DNA of 43,660 bases from positions 1 to 43,660 of IMG/VR virus record IMGVR_UViG_3300009162_000008; one strand, 5' to 3'. The translations under genes and the position numbers were made by a program. Below are positions 14,437 through 22,600 of this stretch, one piece after another (position 1 is the first letter of the stretch; each line of letters opens with the position of its first letter). The notes under the pieces are model-generated. The model did not search any database, was not told the origin of the DNA, and saw only the letters and a list, made by a program, of their open reading frames with translations. This DNA comes from a virus.

Positions 14437-15024
14437 TCAGGCCTGCGCTGGTGCGGCCTCCTGAGCCTTGCGCGCCCGCTCGGCGCGCTTCTGGTCGCGG
14501 GCCTGCGCCTTGCGCGCCTCGTTGGCCCGATCGAGGGCCTGCTGGCCCTCCTCGCTGGCCACGGCCTCCTGCGAGGCCGGGATCAGGTAGCGCTTGCCCG
14601 CGATGGTGCTGAGGGCCCAGCCATCGGGCACCTCGGCATCGACTGCCGGGGCGGCCTGCTCGGCCTGCACCGCCTCGATGGCCACCGGATCGGGCGCGAG
14701 CTCGACCTCGGCCACCGGAGCGGCCTTGGCGGCCTTGCTCGCCTTGCGGGGCGGGAGCGCGTAGGCCGCGTCCAGGGCCCGATCGCGCTCGATCCCGACC
14801 TCCATCAGGTCGGCCTTCCGGATCGCCCGCTGCTTCGCGCTCCACGCCTTGCCGTATGCGTTGCCGCATGCCCGGCAGCGGGTGCTCAGGCCATCGGGGT
14901 TGCCCTTGTTGCTGTTGAAGTTCTCCAGCGTGGCGGCCAGCTCGTGGGCGGGCTGGTAGTAATCGCTCGCGGAGGGCGGCTCGGGTGCGTAGCCCGGGCA
15001 GCGCTTGGTGCCCTGTTCGGTCAC
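14437..15024 (-). CDS. Zinc-ribbon protein with charged coiled C-terminus
   Basis: A 195-residue protein from GTG 15024, preceded by GAGAGGAG nine to ten bases upstream. The first 60 residues resemble a phage Cys-containing module (KRCPGY; NFNSNKGNPDGLSTRCRACG; AYGKAW) often seen near recombination-endonuclease-VII-like or HNH proteins, here without the catalytic part. The middle (100-140) is Ala/Glu-rich. Residues 155-195 form a Lys/Arg/Ala helix ending in AQA. It has its own promoter at 15.1 kb and a hairpin after the stop, so it may be a strongly and separately expressed early protein. Function unknown. Confidence 0.75.
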   Translation of the reverse strand: MTEQGTKRCPGYAPEPPSASDYYQPAHELAATLENFNSNKGNPDGLSTRCRACGNAYGKAWSAKQRAIRKADLMEVGIERDRALDAAYALPPRKASKAAKAAPVAEVELAPDPVAIEAVQAEQAAPAVDAEVPDGWALSTIAGKRYLIPASQEAVASEEGQQALDRANEARKAQARDQKRAERARKAQEAAPAQA

Positions 15025-15057
15025 GGGTTGTGGCTCCTCTCGTCGCTGAGGCCTCGC

Positions 15058-15086
15058 AGGTTAGCCCTGCGATTGCCGCTGTGCAA
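15058..15086 (-). promoter_or_regulatory. Sigma-70-type promoter, 15.1 kb
   Basis: On the minus strand: -35 TTGCAC (15081-15086), 17-base spacer, -10 TAACCT (15058-15063). The GTACTTGCA context matches the 6.0 kb promoter. The CAATCGCAGGG element found at all four promoters is here shifted next to the -10. It drives the gene starting at 15024. Confidence 0.72.
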
Positions 15087-15105
15087 GTACGAATGCGCGA
15101 GGCCA

Positions 15106-15273
15106 TCAGGCCATGGGCGCCTCCTCGCTGAGGGTGGCCTCGGCCACCACTTGGGTGAGCGCGCTCAGCAGCGCGATGGCCACGGGCGGGAGCTGGCCGA
15201 GCCCGACCAGCCACTCGCGGAGGCGCTCGGCCTCCTCGGCGCTCATCAGGATCTGCACCTGCCGCTCAGGCAC
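15106..15273 (-). CDS. 55-residue hypothetical protein
   Basis: A small frame from GTG 15273, overlapping the upstream stop by eight bases, to TGA at 15106-15108. An internal ATG at 15246 would give 46 residues. The sequence is a predicted amphipathic two-helix protein (SAEEAERLREWLVGLG; PPVAIALLSALTQVVAEATL) with good GC3 bias. No family is recognised. It is the last gene of the short 15.6 kb operon. Confidence 0.62.
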   Translation of the reverse strand: MPERQVQILMSAEEAERLREWLVGLGQLPPVAIALLSALTQVVAEATLSEEAPMA

Positions 15274-15580
15274 CGTGGGCCGCCGGATAGTGCACCTTGA
15301 AATCGGCGCTGTAGAACTTGCCGCGGCAGCCCGGGCAGGTGATCGAGAACGCGCTCCGGAAGTACCACACGCTCACGCGCACCGTGCCGCGATCCTCGCT
15401 CACGGGCATGCCCTGCTCGGTGGCGCCCTCGGGATCGTAGCCCGCGAGCGCTGCGCTCAGGTCGGCGGCCTGCCGGAGGGCGCCGCTGCGGAGCTCCTCG
15501 CGCGTGCCGCGCACCTGCACGTAGTGGCCATGGCGCGCGTTGGCGGGCCTGCTGTACTCGCTGATCAGAACCTGAGCCAT
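15266..15580 (-). CDS. Small protein with CPGC zinc-finger-like end
   Basis: A 104-residue protein; ATG 15580 follows an AGGAGGCACTCAG ribosome-binding region. A central helix (TREELRSGALRQAADLSAAL) leads to beta strands (TVRVSVWYFRSAFSITC). A C-terminal CPGC...HYPAAH segment (Cys82, Cys85, His97, His102) looks like a C2H2-type zinc site. No family is recognised. It is the first gene after the 15.6 kb promoter, so probably an early or host-takeover protein. Confidence 0.72.
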   Translation of the reverse strand: MAQVLISEYSRPANARHGHYVQVRGTREELRSGALRQAADLSAALAGYDPEGATEQGMPVSEDRGTVRVSVWYFRSAFSITCPGCRGKFYSADFKVHYPAAHGA

Positions 15581-15613
15581 CTGAGTGCCTCCTCGTGTGT
15601 CGCTGGTAGGTGA

Positions 15614-15642
15614 AATATGAGGCATCAGCCCTCCGATTGCAA
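15614..15642 (-). promoter_or_regulatory. Sigma-70-type promoter, 15.6 kb
   Basis: On the minus strand: -35 TTGCAA (15637-15642), 17-base spacer starting TCGGAGGG, -10 CATATT (15614-15619). It is nearly the same sequence as the 17.4 kb promoter, including the upstream TTGTGGACAA box and the downstream CCAGCGACAC leader. It drives the gene at 15580. Confidence 0.78.
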
Positions 15643-15647
15643 GGGGT

Positions 15648-15657
15648 TTGTCCACAA
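15648..15657 (-). promoter_or_regulatory. DnaA-box-like / dyad element upstream of 15.6 kb promoter
   Basis: The + strand reads ttgtccacaa, which contains TTGTCCACA, the preferred actinobacterial (Streptomyces) DnaA box. It is also a near-dyad TTGT-NN-ACAA. It ends five bases upstream of the -35, exactly as at 17.4 kb, so it may be an activator or repressor site. Confidence 0.6.
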
Positions 15658-15666
15658 TCGATGGTG

Positions 15667-15996
15667 CTATTTCGCGCCAGTACCTCTGCCGCGCAGGCGC
15701 TGCACCTCGCCCCTCGCCACGAACTCGCGCACCGGATCGCCGCCGGCCTCCGCCTGGACGAGCTGCGCCTCGGCCTCCTCCAGGCTGGCGGCGCGATCGC
15801 CCTCGCGCCGAGGGCACTCCAGCGGGGCCCCCGCATCCGCGAGCTTGGCCAGCCCTCGCCCGGTGATCCGGCCTCGCGGCAGCAGGCCCGCCACGGCGCC
15901 CTCAGCGGGGCGGTGGAGGTGGAAGTTCGCGCCACACGCGGCACACGGCGGGCGCCCGATGTAGATGCCCTCGGCGGGCACGTAGGTGCCGCTCAT
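15667..15996 (-). CDS. Hypothetical protein with Cys pair
   Basis: A 109-residue protein, ATG 15996 with ATGA overlap onto the C5 methyltransferase gene. An N-terminal CAAC (18-21) with nearby His26 and His28, and a later Cys61, suggest a zinc site. The C-terminal half is an Arg/Glu-rich helix (EEAEAQLVQAEAGGDP; VREFVARGEVQRLRGRG). No family is recognised. It is co-expressed with the methyltransferase; the next promoter starts at its stop codon. Confidence 0.68.
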   Translation of the reverse strand: MSGTYVPAEGIYIGRPPCAACGANFHLHRPAEGAVAGLLPRGRITGRGLAKLADAGAPLECPRREGDRAASLEEAEAQLVQAEAGGDPVREFVARGEVQRLRGRGTGAK

Positions 15997-16736
15997 CGGA
16001 GGGCCTCCAGCAGGGCCCGCCCGATGTGCTCGGTGTAGGCGGGCGGGATGCTCTCGCTCAGCTCCTCGCCCGTCATCCAATCGATGCCCATGGCCTGCCG
16101 CCGCACGGCGGTGGAGAACTGCACGAGGCCATCGCGCTTGCTCGATCCGCCCGCCGAGCCCCACACGCCGATCGTGCGCGGGCGCCGCGGTGGGTTGTGG
16201 TAGTCCTTGTCCTGCCCGCCACCGTACACGGGCACCGTGGGCGCCCGGTTGTGGGCGCACGGGCCCGGCGGCCAGAGGCCGAAGCTGCCCACCTCGAAGT
16301 AGCGGTGGCGCCTGAGCTGGCTCTCCTCCACGCCCAGCCCGAACATCGTGCCGCACAGCTTGATCGGGTCCACGAGCTCGCGGCGGGCGCCCTCCACGTT
16401 CTCGATCACGTAGGGCAGGCCGAGGCGGTGGAGCTCGGCCCGCGTGGGCGGGATCAGGTTGGGGTGCTCGCGCTCCTTCCACAGGCCGCGGCGCATCGTG
16501 CTGTAGAGCTGGCACGGCGGGCTGGCGTGGATCGCCGCCACGGGCTGGCCGAGCAGCGCCTCCAGATCCTCGATCGCACCCGAGCGCAGGAACGCCACGG
16601 CATCGCCCTGCACGAACCGGAAGGGGTACCGCGGCTGAGGCGCGAGATCCACGCCCACCACATCGAACCCGGCACGGTGGTAGCCCATCGCGGCGCCGCC
16701 AGCGCCCGAGAACAGATCGAGCAGCAGAGGCCTCAT
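15993..16736 (-). CDS. DNA cytosine-C5 methyltransferase
   Basis: A 247-residue protein, ATG 16736 with ATGA overlap. Motif I LDLFSGAGGAAMGY (6-19), catalytic motif IV ASPPCQLYS (71-79) with Cys75, motif VI VIENVEGAR (110-118) and motif VIII-like QLRRHRYFEV (150-159) identify a C5 methyltransferase. It transfers a methyl group to C5 of cytosine in DNA. It is shorter than restriction-linked enzymes (usually over 300 residues); the region between motifs VIII and IX, which holds the target-recognition domain, is small. No cognate restriction gene is present, so self-protection or regulation is likely. Confidence 0.93.
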   Translation of the reverse strand: MRPLLLDLFSGAGGAAMGYHRAGFDVVGVDLAPQPRYPFRFVQGDAVAFLRSGAIEDLEALLGQPVAAIHASPPCQLYSTMRRGLWKEREHPNLIPPTRAELHRLGLPYVIENVEGARRELVDPIKLCGTMFGLGVEESQLRRHRYFEVGSFGLWPPGPCAHNRAPTVPVYGGGQDKDYHNPPRRPRTIGVWGSAGGSSKRDGLVQFSTAVRRQAMGIDWMTGEELSESIPPAYTEHIGRALLEALR

Positions 16737-16861
16737 CGGATCACCCCCGTGGGCATGTTGATCAGCTCCGCGAGCTGAGGGCCGAGGAGGATCACGGCGG
16801 CGATCGCCACCACGATGATCAGCACGAGCAGGGCGCCCGTGACGATGGCCTGCTCGCTCAT
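16733..16861 (-). CDS. 42-residue single-helix membrane protein
   Basis: ATG 16861 overlaps the upstream stop as ATGA and the frame ends at 16733, overlapping the methyltransferase start. The product is one hydrophobic helix (about 6-27, Leu/Ile/Val/Ala only) plus a short tail. No family is recognised. Coupling on both sides supports translation. Confidence 0.65.
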   Translation of the reverse strand: MSEQAIVTGALLVLIIVVAIAAVILLGPQLAELINMPTGVIR

Positions 16862-17040
16862 CGGGCGGCCCGCCTCTCGTGCAGGAGCTGGACCGGTGAG
16901 AGGATGCCGCGCGTGCGGCTCTCCATGATCGCCTTGGCCGCGAGGTCGCCACGCGCCTCGGCCAGATCGTGCCGCCGGGCCTCGCGGTCCCATGCGGCGA
17001 GCGCGGCCCGCTGGCGGCGCTCCTGCTCGCTCGGCCTCAT
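16858..17040 (-). CDS. 60-residue basic helical protein
   Basis: ATG 17040 overlaps the upstream stop as ATGA. The product is almost all helix, rich in Arg, Ala and Glu (EQERRQRAALAAWDREARRH; LAEARGDLAAKAIMESR). No membrane segment or Cys is present and no family is recognised. It may bind nucleic acid or a protein partner; it lies in the early operon driven by the 17.4 kb promoter. Confidence 0.65.
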   Translation of the reverse strand: MRPSEQERRQRAALAAWDREARRHDLAEARGDLAAKAIMESRTRGILSPVQLLHERRAAR

Positions 17041-17342
17041 CGCGCGCACCGATCCCGGTCGAGCTCGATGGCTCGATCCATCTCGAAGGCGCTGATGCGG
17101 CGGGCGATCGCCTCGGTGCCGCCCTCCTGCTCGATGTAGGCCTCGGCGGCCTTGGCCACGACGCGGCGCATGCACGCGGTGTGCATGTGGTGCTCGGGGT
17201 GGGTGGTGCAGAGCCACGGAACCCCGTTGCATGGGGTGGTGGGCTGCCAGTGATCAGCCTCGCGCAGGATCTGGCGCTGGGGCTCGATGCACTGATCGGC
17301 CTCGCAGAGCCACTTCGCGGGCTTGCCGAAGGTTGCTGCCAT
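17037..17342 (-). CDS. Cys/His-rich small protein, first gene of 17.4 kb operon
   Basis: A 101-residue protein; ATG 17342 is preceded by a CAGGAGGCACACACC ribosome-binding region. It has Cys13, Cys18, Cys38, Cys45 and a THPEHHMHTAC stretch (47-57), enough for one or two zinc sites. The pattern recalls HNH or zinc-finger relatives without a readable catalytic set. The C-terminal half is an acidic/basic helix. As the first gene of an early promoter it may be a regulator or host-takeover protein; I recognise no family. Confidence 0.7.
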   Translation of the reverse strand: MAATFGKPAKWLCEADQCIEPQRQILREADHWQPTTPCNGVPWLCTTHPEHHMHTACMRRVVAKAAEAYIEQEGGTEAIARRISAFEMDRAIELDRDRCAR

Positions 17343-17377
17343 GGTGTGTGCCTCCTGATGTGTCGCTGGTGATGTGA

Positions 17378-17406
17378 AACCTACAGCATCACCCCTGCGA
17401 TTGCAA
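17378..17406 (-). promoter_or_regulatory. Sigma-70-type promoter, 17.4 kb
   Basis: On the minus strand: -35 TTGCAA (17401-17406), 17-base spacer starting TCGCAGGGG, -10 TAGGTT (17378-17383). It is followed by the leader CACCAGCGACACATCAGGAGG and ATG 17342. It would drive the 17.3-15.7 kb operon including the C5 methyltransferase. Confidence 0.78.
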
Positions 17407-17411
17407 GAGGG

Positions 17412-17421
17412 TTGTCCACAA
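17412..17421 (-). promoter_or_regulatory. DnaA-box-like / dyad element upstream of 17.4 kb promoter
   Basis: A second exact ttgtccacaa on the + strand, again five bases upstream of the -35. Identity and spacing match the 15.6 kb site while the surrounding bases differ, which supports a protein-binding site. Confidence 0.6.
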
Positions 17422-17441
17422 TCGGCGGACGTACTTTCGGG

Positions 17442-17783
17442 CTAGGCCCTCTGGCGGCGCTCCCGCACCACGCCAGCAGCGTAGGCACCCACGCCCACGA
17501 ACGCGGCGAACAGGAGCCACAGGAGCCATCCGCCCACCACGCGCCCGATATCGGTGGGCTCGGCGGGATCGCTCGCCTGGCGAGCGATCGCGAAGGCCAC
17601 CCGGGCCACGTACAGGATCGAGCCGAGGAACCCGAAGTACCAGCCTTGCAGGAGGGCCCGGCGGCCCAGCCCGCGCTCGGGGATCGTGGGGTGGAACACC
17701 GCGAGGTACCCACCAGCGAGGAGGCCCGCGGCCACGCTCAGCACGAGGTTGCCGATGGTGAGCACGCCCAGCACCTCGCTCAC
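17442..17783 (-). CDS. Membrane protein, about three helices
   Basis: A 113-residue protein from GTG 17783 (GTGA overlap). Hydrophobic spans are at about 5-31, 44-66 and 83-106, with a basic C-terminus (VVRERRQRA). The central GWYFGFLGSILYVARVAFAI is holin-like in look but I cannot name a family. It follows the tail-tip gene and a TM/coiled-coil gene. This is a frequent place for lysis proteins, so a second holin or antiholin is possible. The early promoter at 17.4 kb begins just after it. Confidence 0.65.
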   Translation of the reverse strand: MSEVLGVLTIGNLVLSVAAGLLAGGYLAVFHPTIPERGLGRRALLQGWYFGFLGSILYVARVAFAIARQASDPAEPTDIGRVVGGWLLWLLFAAFVGVGAYAAGVVRERRQRA

Positions 17784-18145
17784 GTCTCGGCCTCCCCCTC
17801 GTGATCGGTGAGCCGTGCGGGCGGGCGCTTGCCCGTCTTGCGGTAGAGCTCCAGCAGCTCGGCCTCGGTATCGCGCAGGTCGCGCTTCACCTGCCGGATC
17901 TCCATCTCGCACTGCTGCCGCCGGCGCTCCGTCTCATCGGAGGCGGCCTTGGCCTCGCTCGATGCCTTCTCGGCCAGCTCCAGGCGATCCTGAAGCGTGT
18001 CGATCAGGGCCGCCTGCTCGCTATCCACCTGCCGGGCGAGGCCGGGCAGGCCGAACTTGCGAGAGGCGATCACGCCCACCACCGTGGTGCCGATCGCGGC
18101 GAGCATGCCCGCCACGGCGGCGAACACGAGCTGCTCCATGCTCAC
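17780..18145 (-). CDS. N-terminal TM plus coiled-coil protein (spanin- or holin-associated-like)
   Basis: A 121-residue protein, ATG 18145 with ATGA overlap. One transmembrane helix (about 5-27) is followed by a long charged coiled coil (40-105; AALIDTLQDRLELAEKASSE, RRRQQCEMEIRQVKRDLRD) and a polar tail. The design is that of Rz-type inner-membrane spanins or of small tail-adjacent membrane proteins. Its place next to a multi-helix membrane protein after the tail genes supports a lysis or envelope role, though a spanin would be unexpected in a monoderm host. Confidence 0.65.
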   Translation of the reverse strand: MSMEQLVFAAVAGMLAAIGTTVVGVIASRKFGLPGLARQVDSEQAALIDTLQDRLELAEKASSEAKAASDETERRRQQCEMEIRQVKRDLRDTEAELLELYRKTGKRPPARLTDHEGEAET

Positions 18146-18324
18146 CGCGCGGATTGCTCGGTGATCACCACCTCGTATGCCTCGTGCTCGTGCTCCAGCG
18201 CGCGCTTCGCGGCCTCGGCGGCCTGCTCGGCGGTGGGGGGCACGTAGCCCGCGGGGGCATCCTCGCGCCGCCGGAGCTCCAGCTTCAGCGTGATCGTGCG
18301 CTCGGCCTTCTTCGTTGCTGGCAT
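18142..18324 (-). CDS. 60-residue hypothetical protein
   Basis: ATG 18324 follows a strong AGAGGAGGAGCACCG ribosome-binding region. The N-terminus is basic (ATKKAERTITLKLELRRRE), likely a beta strand, followed by an Ala/Glu helix and a final strand (YEVVITEQ). No family is recognised. It is translationally coupled to the TM/coiled-coil gene. Confidence 0.68.
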   Translation of the reverse strand: MPATKKAERTITLKLELRRREDAPAGYVPPTAEQAAEAAKRALEHEHEAYEVVITEQSAR

Positions 18325-18337
18325 CGGTGCTCCTCCT

Positions 18338-19636
18338 CTATGCGAAGTGCGTGATCACCCACACGGCGCCCTTGCTGCCGTTGCCGCCTGCGCCCGAGTC
18401 CACCACAGCGTTGACGCCAGCCCCGCCGCCGCCACCACCACCACCGGGGAAGCCACCTGCCCCGCCCGTGCCGATGTTGGCCGCCGTCTTGCTGCCGCCA
18501 CCACCACCACCGCCAGCGCCCATGTACGGGAACGTCTCGCCGCTGATCACGGCGCCCGCCGTGCCCGCCGCGTGCACGGCGCCGCCGTTGGCGTTGCTCA
18601 GCCCGAGCTTCTCGCTGGGCACGCCACCGTTGCCGCCCGCCCGCTCGTTGTTCGAGGCATCCACGGCGCCGCCCGCCCCGCCGCCGCCGCACGCATAGAA
18701 CGGGTTGCCCTCATACGCGGTGCCCGTGAGGATCGAGCTCCCGCCGGAGGCGAGCTTGTTCTGATCGAGCGTGTTCTGGAAGGCGATCTGGTAGTGATCG
18801 ATCCGGCTGTTCCAATTGCCGCCGCCTGGAGGGCCGCCCGCCCCGGAGCCTGCGCTGGCACCGCCTGCCGTGCCGGGCTGGCCGGCATTGCCCATCACCT
18901 TGGCGTCGGTCTGCACGCCATCCACGCTGTTGCCGAAGAACGAGGCGGTGGCACCACTGCCGCCCGCCCCATCGGTATCGCTCGTGGTGCGGCCAGCGCC
19001 GCCCGTGCCGCCAGCGCCCACGGTGAGCTTCTCGGTGGCGCCGAGATCCGAGGCGAGCAGGCGCTTCCGGCTCACGCCGCCGGCACCACCTCCGCCGCCG
19101 CCGTAGCGGGCGGTGCTCGCGGCGCCCTTGCGGCCCGAGGCCCCGCCGTTGCCGCCGCCCACGCACACGACCTCCACCCACACGGCGCCCGCCGGCTTCG
19201 TCCACGTGGTGTTGCCCGCGGTGTTGAAGAGCTGCACATCAGGCGCGCTCACCCCGGAGGTGCTCGGATCGGAGCCCCACAGGATCGCCTTGGGGGTGGT
19301 GCCGCCGGTCTTGAACTGGCAGAACGTGCCCGTGCCTCGGGCGGCCTGCGAGGTGGCCTGCTTCGCCACGGTGTGGGTCTTGCCGTAGTGGCCCCGCGTC
19401 ACGCTCGCGGCCACGTTGACGAGCGCGGCCTCGCCTTGCAGGAGCACCCGCCCGGTGGCGTTGTTCGCGATGCTCTCCTGCGCGATGCCCACGGTGGCGG
19501 TGCTGCCGCTCGTGGTGGTGGTGGTGAAGGAGTCGTCGTTGGCTCCATCGAGGATCACCACATCGCCAGCGATCACGCTGCCGCCGCTCTTGTTCGTGAG
19601 CGGCACGATGATCCGGCGCCCCGAGGTGCTAGCCAT
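18338..19636 (-). CDS. Glycine-rich tail tip / adhesin protein
   Basis: A 432-residue protein. Residues 1-110 form a normal-complexity domain (IIVPLTNKSGGSVIAGDVVILD, then TTSGSTATVGIAQE) of the type found on phage tail fibre proteins. TTWTKPAGAVWVEVVCVGGG (143-162) opens a region of repeated poly-Gly runs (GGGGGGAGG, GAGGTGGAGR, GGGGGGGGSK, GGGGGGGGAG) ending in VWVITHFA. Such glycine-rich domains are known in T-even-type gp38 adhesins, where polyglycine-II sandwiches bind the receptor, and in phage tail proteins of the same family look. It is coded directly after the baseplate protein, so it probably sits at the tail tip and helps determine host range. Confidence 0.78.
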   Translation of the reverse strand: MASTSGRRIIVPLTNKSGGSVIAGDVVILDGANDDSFTTTTTSGSTATVGIAQESIANNATGRVLLQGEAALVNVAASVTRGHYGKTHTVAKQATSQAARGTGTFCQFKTGGTTPKAILWGSDPSTSGVSAPDVQLFNTAGNTTWTKPAGAVWVEVVCVGGGNGGASGRKGAASTARYGGGGGGAGGVSRKRLLASDLGATEKLTVGAGGTGGAGRTTSDTDGAGGSGATASFFGNSVDGVQTDAKVMGNAGQPGTAGGASAGSGAGGPPGGGNWNSRIDHYQIAFQNTLDQNKLASGGSSILTGTAYEGNPFYACGGGGAGGAVDASNNERAGGNGGVPSEKLGLSNANGGAVHAAGTAGAVISGETFPYMGAGGGGGGGSKTAANIGTGGAGGFPGGGGGGGGAGVNAVVDSGAGGNGSKGAVWVITHFA

Positions 19637-19651
19637 CCTGCTCCTGCCCTC

Positions 19652-22600
19652 TCACTCCAGCACCGCCGCGTAGTCGATGCTCACATTGTCGGTGCCGCTT
19701 GCAGGAGCGCTGCCGAACGTCACCTCATCGTTGAGCGTACCACCCAAGGTGACCGGGGTCCGCACCCCCGCCACCCACGCCATCACGCTATCCGGGCGGG
19801 CCCTGTTGGCGAGCACGAACACCGTGGTGGCGGCATCGCCGCTGAAAACCTCATCCACGATGTGCACGTGCGGCTCGATCGCATCGAGGGCCACCGCTGC
19901 TGCCGCCGCGGCGATCGCCGGCACCTCATCGAGCTCGCCCTCGATCGCCTCCGCCTGGATAGCGAGCTCGCGCAGCCCGCCCTCCACATCGGTAGCCGTG
20001 AAGCGCTCGTCGAGATCCGCGAGCGCCACATCGGCGGCCACCTCGGGCGGCACGTAGCCCTCGAACTCCAGCACCAGGCGGGCGTTCCCACCTCGCGCCA
20101 CGCCGCTGAGGTTGTACCCGCAATACACCACGTACCACGTGTCATCCTCGCGGTAGAGGCTGCCCCGGAAGGCGAGCGCCTCATCGAAGGCTCCCGCATC
20201 GCCGTTGGGCAGCACGGGGTTGGCGCTGTAGCGGGTGTACGGCCCGGCGGGATCAGTGGCGAAGGCGAGGCCTTGGCTGCAATCGTTGCCGTGCGGGAAC
20301 GGGGAGGTTGGGCCGCCCACGTACATGATCACGTAGTGGCCATCCACGTAGTCGATATCGGGATCGGCCACCACGCTGTCATCCCACGAGCCGCCAGTGC
20401 CGAACGGCAGCACGGGATTGAGCGCCGAGCGGGTGTACGGGCCCTCGGGCGCATCCGCGATGGCCACGCCAATCTGCTCGCTCTCCTGATAGGGCAGGTC
20501 GGAGTCCTCGCCCATGTAGGCCATGATCCACTTGCCGCCGCGGTAGATGACCGAAACCTCGCCCACCCGCCGCGAGTCCCATGCGCCGGCGGTATCGGGC
20601 GCGAACACCGCCGAGCCGTGCTCGGTGTAGGGCCCGGTGATCACATCGGCCACGGCCATGCTGATGGCGTTGAGCGGGCTGGTGGCGCCCGCGATCGGCG
20701 CGAGGCTCATGAACAGATAGAACCGATCGTCGGGGCCCTGCACGAGGTACGGCGCGTACATGGCGTGCGAGCTGCGCCACGTGATGTCGTCCTCATCGAA
20801 GATCGATGTGCCGGCGCTCCACGGGCCATCGGGGCTCGGCGCCGTGGCCAGCCACACGAGGCCATCCCCGCCGCCGAAGCTCGTGGTGTAGGGGCAGTAG
20901 TACGTGCTGCCCACCCGGATGATCTTCCCCTCTGGCACGGTGGCCGTGGGCCACGTGGGGTTGCTCGCGCTCTTCTCGGAGGTGATCGTGGCCTCGGGGC
21001 GGAGCTTGCCGTGCCAGTGATCGTCGCGCTCGCCTGGTAGCCACAGCTCCTGATCCGCGTCCCACACCGGGATCTGGCCATCCTCCAGATCGGCCATGTC
21101 CACATCGGTGAGCCCGCTGTACGCGCCCGAGCGCGGCCACACTCGGGCCACGCCATCCGCGGGCTGCGTCACGCCCCAATCGCTCTCGATCGTGCCCGCC
21201 ACCACCTCATCGCCCGTGGCGGTATCGCGCACGATCATCGAGGTGGAGCCCTTGCTCCCGGCGCCCACGCTGCCGCCACCGCCCGTGATCCCGCCGCCGG
21301 CGCCCGTGCCGCCATCGCTGGCGTTGGCATCGGGGAAGTAGCTGGTCGAGAGCTCCACGAGCGCCCGCCATGCCTCCCGCTCCTCGGTGCAGGTGATGGC
21401 GTAGACGGTGAAATCCTGCTCGTTGTAATCGAACGGCCCGGTGCCGGTGTGGAGCCGCACGAGGTCGCCCACCCAATAGTGGCCATCGGTGCCCGCCGGG
21501 CCCGGCATGTAGAGGCCGGCCGCCTCATCGTCGCCCCACGCCACTTGCAGGGCCAGCGCATCGGCCACGCTGCGCTCCTGCGCGAGCTCCGCCGCCGCCG
21601 TGCCCTCCAGCGCCTCGGCGCTCGTGAGGTCGGTGGTGATGAACCCCTCGCGCACGTACCCGAGGTCGTTATCCACCGCCGTGGCGAACAGCTTGCCCTC
21701 GCCCTGCGCGAGCATGTGCGTATCCACCCGCCGATCATCGAGGCGCCGGAGGAGGCGCTCCACGATGTTGACGCCGCTGCGCAGGCGCACCTTGCCAGCG
21801 CCGAAGCTGGCGCTCGTGCGGTCGGTGCCGTAATTGCCCGGGTTGTAGGCCTCCAGCTCCAGCAGCGGGCTCATCTGGAGCACCAGCCCGTAGCTCGTGA
21901 GCCTCAGCGCGGTGGCCATGCCGAGATCCCCGATGGCCGCGCTGAACTCCACGGTGCCCGCCGCGGCATCCCACGGATCGCCCGTGGAGTCCTGAGTGAA
22001 ATCGAAGTCGTAATCGGCCTCGGGGATCGGCTGCTGTGGCCGATCGCCGCTCTGCCACTCGGCCATCAGCCGCGCGAGGATCGCGCCTGGATTGGCCTCG
22101 TCGAGGCGCCACACGCCATCCACCGGATCGTGCGGGGTGGAGCTGGTGATCTGGTACTTCCACACCGCATCGGCGGTGTAGCTCACGGGGTAGAAATAGT
22201 CCTGCCCGCCCTCGGTGCGCCACGAGCCGCCGAACGCGCTGAGGCCCGTGGTCTTGATCACATCGGTGATCACGGTGGGGGCCGCCGTGCTGGCGATCAG
22301 GGCGCGCTTCGTGCCGCTGAACCAGATGGCGATCTGCGCGCCGTTGATCGAGAGGCCCGTGCACTTGGTCTGCGCCACGCCGCCGTAGCTGATCGAGTGC
22401 GAGGCGGTGACGGCCCCGGTGGCCTTGCTGCGCTGCTGGAAGTCGGGCCCGTCGTACTTGCTGGTCCAGAGGCTCGTGCCATCCGCCTCGATATCGGTGA
22501 GCTGCACGGCGCTCCCGAGGTCGAACGTGGCGAGGATCGCCCAATCGCTGATCCTCACCTTCCTGATCTTCGTGTTCCCCGAGCCGCCCAGCGCCCACGG

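Noticed and set aside
18400-19150. Short GCC/CCG repeats considered as a CRISPR or DNA repeat array
   Set aside because: They encode poly-Gly runs of the tail-tip protein; unit length and spacing are irregular and there are no spacers.
18290-21040. A 916-codon open frame on the + strand
   Set aside because: It is antisense to the glycine-rich protein and the baseplate C-terminus; low-complexity product, no start signals, no other + strand gene in the window.
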